Origin: Mesohalobacter salilacus
GTDB taxonomy: Bacteria; Bacteroidota; Bacteroidia; Flavobacteriales; Flavobacteriaceae
Reading direction: 5' to 3'
DNA length: 64,000 nt
Assembly (NCBI GenBank): GCA_003931895.1
Contig: RRZV01000013.1
Span: forward strand, 34,523-98,522
The notes under the pieces are model-generated. The model ran no database searches. It was not told the DNA's origin and saw only the letters and a program-made list of their open reading frames with translations. Made by a program: the position numbers and the translations under genes. The stretch's first letter is position 1; every line of letters starts with the position of its first letter. Of the stretch, positions 60,633 to 64,000 are shown piece after piece.

Positions 60633-63454
60633 TGCGCCTCCAACCAATTATCTCCTACACCGACTTCAACATCTAAAGGCACTTTTAATTCATAAGCGCT
60701 TTCCATTTCGGATTTGATAAGGGGTTTGAGTATATCTAATTCAGATTTATGGATATCAAAAATCAATTCATCATGAATCTGAAGTAGCATTTTAGACTTG
60801 TAGTTTCCTTCCTTCAATTTTTTATGAATATTGATCATCGCGACTTTAATGATATCTGCAGCACTACCTTGAATTGGGGCATTCACCGCATTGCGTTCAG
60901 CACCACTACGCACCATACCGTTTGAAGCGTTAATGTCTTTCAGGTAACGTCTTCTGCCCATCACGGTTTTGACATATTCGTTCTCTCGCGCAAATTCAAT
61001 CTGTTGATCTATATAATCTCTCAGTTTTGGATAGGTTTTATAGTAGGTTTCTATCAACTCTTTAGACTCTGATCGACTCAAGTTGGTTTGATTACTCAAT
61101 CCAAAAGCTGAAACCCCATAAATGATTCCAAAATTGACAGTTTTAGCTTGACTTCTTTGTTCACGAGTCACTTCATCAAGTTTGACATCAAATATTTTTG
61201 CTGCAGTTGACGCGTGAATATCTTCACCATCTTGAAAAGCCTTAATCATCGTTTCTTCTTCGCTTAAGGCCGCAATAATCCGCAATTCTATTTGAGAATA
61301 GTCAGCCGCTAATAAGGTGTAATCATCATCTCTCGGCACAAAAGCTTTTCGCACCATTCGGCCGCGCTCTGTTCTAATAGGTATATTTTGAAGGTTGGGA
61401 TTGGTTGAACTCAGTCGACCAGTTGCGGCAACAGTTTGCATAAATTCGGTATGCACTCGTCCTGTTTTCTTTTGAATTTGTTTGGGCAGTGCGTCAACAT
61501 AGGTGTTTTGTAACTTGGTTAAACCACGCCAATCTAACACATCTTGAGCAATTTTATGCTCTTTGGCGTGATAAGACAAGACGTCTTCTGCTGTTGAATA
61601 TTGACCTGATTTTGTTTTTTTAGGTTTTTTAGCAATTTTTAATTTCCCAAATAAAATTTCTCCGAGTTGTTTTGGCGAACCTATATTAAATTCTTCTTCG
61701 GCTTGTTCGTAAATATTTTGTTCTAATGCTTTAATATCTTTATCCAATGATTTTGAAATTTCTTTCAACACTTTTTCATCGACTTTGATGCCTTCAATTT
61801 CCATATCCGCCAGAACACGGACCAATGGAATTTCCATTTTATTAAAAAGCGGTTCGTTGTGTGCTTCTTTGAGCTCTTTTTCAAAAAAGTGTTTGAGTTG
61901 TAAAGTAATATCAGCATCTTCAACGGCATATTCAGTGATTTTTTCGAGTTCAACATCACGCATTGAGCCTTGGTTTTTACCTTTCCCAATGAGGTCTTCT
62001 ATTGGCTTTGGGGAATAATTAAGGTAAGTTTCTGCCAACACATCCATATTGTGCCGCATATCAGGATTAATGATATAGTGCGCCAACATCGTGTCAAATA
62101 ATTTACCCCTAACTTCGAAACCGTGATTCTTTAACACCTTTAAATCGTATTTTAAGTTTTGCCCAACTTTTTCAATGTTTTCATCTTCAAAAAATGCTTT
62201 AAGTTTTTCTAATCGCTTATCTTTTTCTGTTTTATTTTCAGGAATTGGCACATAAAATCCAGTATGACTTTGCCAAGAAAAGGCAACACCCACTAATTCA
62301 GCATCTAAAGTATTCAGCCCTGTCGTTTCGGTATCAAAACAAACGGAGTCTTGTTGGCTCATTTTTTCAACTAAAATATCAATCGCTTTATCAGTATCCG
62401 CATATTGGTAATGGTGGTCTGTATTGTCTAAAGATTTATAACCTTGAAAGTCTTCAGCTTTTACATCTTCCTTATCAGTATCATTACCGAACAAAGAATA
62501 CTGACCACTACCAGGGGTTTGTTTAACATCTTTGTTCTTTGAAACAGTTTTAGGTTTTTCTTCAGCACCTTCATTGAACATTTTTAAAAACTGCTCCGTT
62601 AATCGGCGAAATTCTAAATCTTTAAATATGTCAATAACTTTTTCAACATCGGGTTTGCTCAATTCGTATTCTTCAGCATTAAAAGTAACCTCACAATCCG
62701 TAAAAATCGTGGCTAATTTTTTGGACATTCTGCCTTGCTCGGCGTGCTCTTCCACTTTTTCCTTCATCTTCCCTTTCAGTTGGTCAGTGTTATCCAAAAG
62801 CGCTTCCATACTACCAAATTGCTTGATAAATTTCTTGGCTGTCTTGTCGCCAACACCCGGTAAACCAGGAATATTATCCGACGCATCACCCATCATACCG
62901 AGATAGTCAATAACTTGCTCAGGGCGTTCAACACCGAAGCGTTTTTGTACTTCTGGAATGCCCCAAATTTCAATAGCATTACCCATTCTGGCGGGGCGAT
63001 ACATAAAAATATTTTCACTAACCAATTGTCCAAAATCCTTATCAGGCGTGACCATAAAGGTTTTGTAGTTTTCTTTTTCGGCTTGTTTAGCCAAGGTTCC
63101 TATAATATCATCAGCTTCCATTCCTGAAATTTCAACAACGGGAATGTGCATTGCTTTAAGAATATCTTTTATAACCGGAATAGACTGTCGAATCACGTCT
63201 GGCGTTTCATCGCGATTGGCTTTATAATCTTCATAAATCTCGGTGCGCTCTGCACTACCATCTTTATCAAAACACACGGCCAAATGATCTGGGTTTTCGC
63301 GCTTGATCACATCAAACAAGGAATTGGTAAAACCCATAATAGCTGAGGTGTCTTTACCTTTAGAATTAATTCTTGGATTTTTAATCAACGCATAATATCC
63401 TCTAAATATTAAAGCATAAGCATCAAGTAGAAAAAGTCTTTTTTGATCTGGCAT
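60629..63454 (-). CDS. polA: DNA polymerase I
   Basis: 941 residues. Residues 1-290 are the 5'-3' exonuclease (FLLDAYALIFRGYYALI; EADDIIGTLA), 345-530 the 3'-5' exonuclease, with the intact first acidic motif FDTETTG, and the last 400 the polymerase with AADYSQIELRI (motif A), QAKTVNFGIIYG (motif B) and LLQIHDELIFD (motif C). Proofreading residues appear conserved, so the enzyme is likely fully active. Monocistronic; the next gene on the same strand is upstream with a 51-base gap. Confidence 0.97.
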   Translation of the reverse strand: MPDQKRLFLLDAYALIFRGYYALIKNPRINSKGKDTSAIMGFTNSLFDVIKRENPDHLAVCFDKDGSAERTEIYEDYKANRDETPDVIRQSIPVIKDILKAMHIPVVEISGMEADDIIGTLAKQAEKENYKTFMVTPDKDFGQLVSENIFMYRPARMGNAIEIWGIPEVQKRFGVERPEQVIDYLGMMGDASDNIPGLPGVGDKTAKKFIKQFGSMEALLDNTDQLKGKMKEKVEEHAEQGRMSKKLATIFTDCEVTFNAEEYELSKPDVEKVIDIFKDLEFRRLTEQFLKMFNEGAEEKPKTVSKNKDVKQTPGSGQYSLFGNDTDKEDVKAEDFQGYKSLDNTDHHYQYADTDKAIDILVEKMSQQDSVCFDTETTGLNTLDAELVGVAFSWQSHTGFYVPIPENKTEKDKRLEKLKAFFEDENIEKVGQNLKYDLKVLKNHGFEVRGKLFDTMLAHYIINPDMRHNMDVLAETYLNYSPKPIEDLIGKGKNQGSMRDVELEKITEYAVEDADITLQLKHFFEKELKEAHNEPLFNKMEIPLVRVLADMEIEGIKVDEKVLKEISKSLDKDIKALEQNIYEQAEEEFNIGSPKQLGEILFGKLKIAKKPKKTKSGQYSTAEDVLSYHAKEHKIAQDVLDWRGLTKLQNTYVDALPKQIQKKTGRVHTEFMQTVAATGRLSSTNPNLQNIPIRTERGRMVRKAFVPRDDDYTLLAADYSQIELRIIAALSEEETMIKAFQDGEDIHASTAAKIFDVKLDEVTREQRSQAKTVNFGIIYGVSAFGLSNQTNLSRSESKELIETYYKTYPKLRDYIDQQIEFARENEYVKTVMGRRRYLKDINASNGMVRSGAERNAVNAPIQGSAADIIKVAMINIHKKLKEGNYKSKMLLQIHDELIFDIHKSELDILKPLIKSEMESAYELKVPLDVEVGVGDNWLEAH

Positions 63455-63461
63455 CGTATTA

Positions 63462-63496
63462 ATTTATGATTTATGATTGTAGATTTGTGATTATGG
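63462..63496. repeat. Five heptamers between polA and the four-helix-bundle gene
   Basis: Five 7-base units of the form ATTTATG run from 63462 to 63496, with variants ATTGTAG, ATTTGTG and ATTATGG in the last three. Confidence 0.55.
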
Positions 63497-63505
63497 TTTT
63501 AAAAA

Positions 63506-63868
63506 CTAATTTTTAAGTCGTTTTTTAACGGTTTTTGAACTTGAAACAAAGATAGCGACTAACTCATTCGCTTCTTGGATTAATTTTTTGACTTTAAAGT
63601 CTTCGATAATGAGATGGAGTTCATCAATCATTTCAAGCCAAAATTGGGTCTCGTCTGCTTCTTCTATAACTATGCCTATTTTAAAAATAAAATCCTTATC
63701 GCTTTTTGCTCTACAAGTCGCTCTATAATTTGAAGCTACTGATGTTGAAGATCTTATAATCTGTCCTGAAATAGTTCTACCAATATGGGTATTTGGTAAT
63801 TTTTCAGCTAATTTTATAATTGCGATAGCAAAGGCTTTAGTTCTGTTTTTTAATTCGCTCGCTCTCAT
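63506..63868 (-). CDS. Four-helix-bundle protein (S23-like)
   Basis: 120 residues, all helical by pattern, starting FKNRTKAFAIAIIKLAEKLPN-like and containing the GQIIRSSTSVASNYRATCRAKS stretch near 46-67 typical of the family first seen in 23S rRNA intervening sequences; the free-standing form is common and often multicopy in Bacteroidota. It may be a small RNA- or protein-binding protein; function unknown. Repeats flank it on both sides. Confidence 0.85.
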   Translation of the reverse strand: MRASELKNRTKAFAIAIIKLAEKLPNTHIGRTISGQIIRSSTSVASNYRATCRAKSDKDFIFKIGIVIEEADETQFWLEMIDELHLIIEDFKVKKLIQEANELVAIFVSSSKTVKKRLKN

Positions 63869-63888
63869 TATATATATATACTAGTAAT

Positions 63889-64000
63889 TCATTCTAAAAT
63901 CATCATTCTAAAATCATCATTCTAAAATCATCATTCTAAAATCATCATTCCAAAATCATCATTCCAAAATCATCATTCCAAAATCATCATTCCAAAATCA
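63889..64000. repeat. 14-bp tandem repeat running out of the window
   Basis: Eight perfect-length copies of TCATTCTAAAATCA fill 63889-64000; the first four have T at position 7 and the last four have C (TCATTCCAAAATCA). The array continues beyond the right edge. It lies 21 bases upstream of the four-helix-bundle start and could affect its transcription. Confidence 0.9.

Noticed and set aside
63889..64000. CRISPR array
   Set aside because: The 14-base units are contiguous without spacers, so this is a simple tandem repeat.

Overview
The window is chromosomal DNA from a member of the Bacteroidota, almost certainly a (probably marine) Flavobacteriaceae. The evidence is an AT-rich base composition, many start-proximal boxes matching the Bacteroidota sigma-A -7 consensus TAnnTTTG, type IX secretion C-terminal sorting domains, SusC/FecA-like TonB receptors with a CarboxypepD_reg-like N-terminus, a DUF4249 lipoprotein, the PafA alkaline phosphatase, a Rho with a long low-complexity N-terminal insert, and tRNA genes without an encoded CCA. 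No genus can be assigned from the sequence alone. There is no rRNA, CRISPR array, prophage or insertion sequence; most of the window is ordinary core genome, densely packed and often translationally coupled.

Layout. 1-6.7 kb: end of an acetyl-CoA hydrolase/transferase, Xaa-Pro aminopeptidase, methylmalonyl-CoA epimerase, tRNA(CAU), cold-shock protein, M48 lipoprotein protease, an MFS transporter and a lipoprotein. 6.7-11 kb (minus): TonB receptor, DUF4249 lipoprotein, MurQ etherase and a small membrane protein in one run. 11-19 kb: RsmI-like methylase, epimerase, tyrS, LuxE-like protein, a large secreted lamin-tail protein, thiL. 19-23.6 kb: a tightly overlapping plus-strand operon of choice-of-anchor-B protein, seven-repeat propeller-like lipoprotein, MbnP-like copper lipoprotein and a di-heme peroxidase, convergent with an HTTM/gamma-carboxylase-like protein. 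24.9-28.2 kb: ribF, pth, rplY, prs. 28.4-31 kb: tRNA-Leu(CAA), ECF sigma, anti-sigma-like protein and outer-membrane protein. 31-41 kb: metal permease with HMA domain, tRNA-Ser, ansA-type asparaginase, tatD, 3-hydroxyacyl-CoA dehydrogenase, hydrolase, a signal-less BtuF-like protein, tRNA-Leu(UAA), tRNA-Gly and mutS. 41-51 kb: TrmH-type methylase, TonB receptor, serine hydrolase, truA, ABC exporter, a duplicated-domain secreted protein, rho, DUF4293. 51-64 kb: thioesterase, CrtA-like protein, M28 peptidase, SDR, SprT-like protein, DUF389 protein, MlaE/MlaF pair, pafA, a lipoprotein, polA and a four-helix-bundle protein beside a 14-bp tandem repeat.

The most interesting non-coding content is (i) two copies (2565-2705 plus strand, 52598-52745 minus strand) of a structured element sharing internal-loop motifs and an apical loop, with different but fully complementary arms, which suggests a conserved RNA, possibly the flavo-1 family; (ii) degenerate partial copies of tRNA genes next to tRNA-Leu(CAA) and tRNA-Gly(GCC), each interrupted by a similar short palindrome; (iii) hairpin and tandem-repeat clusters downstream of mutS, upstream of mutS and at the right end. 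The most interesting protein set is the MbnP/di-heme operon with its two predicted repeat-protein partners.
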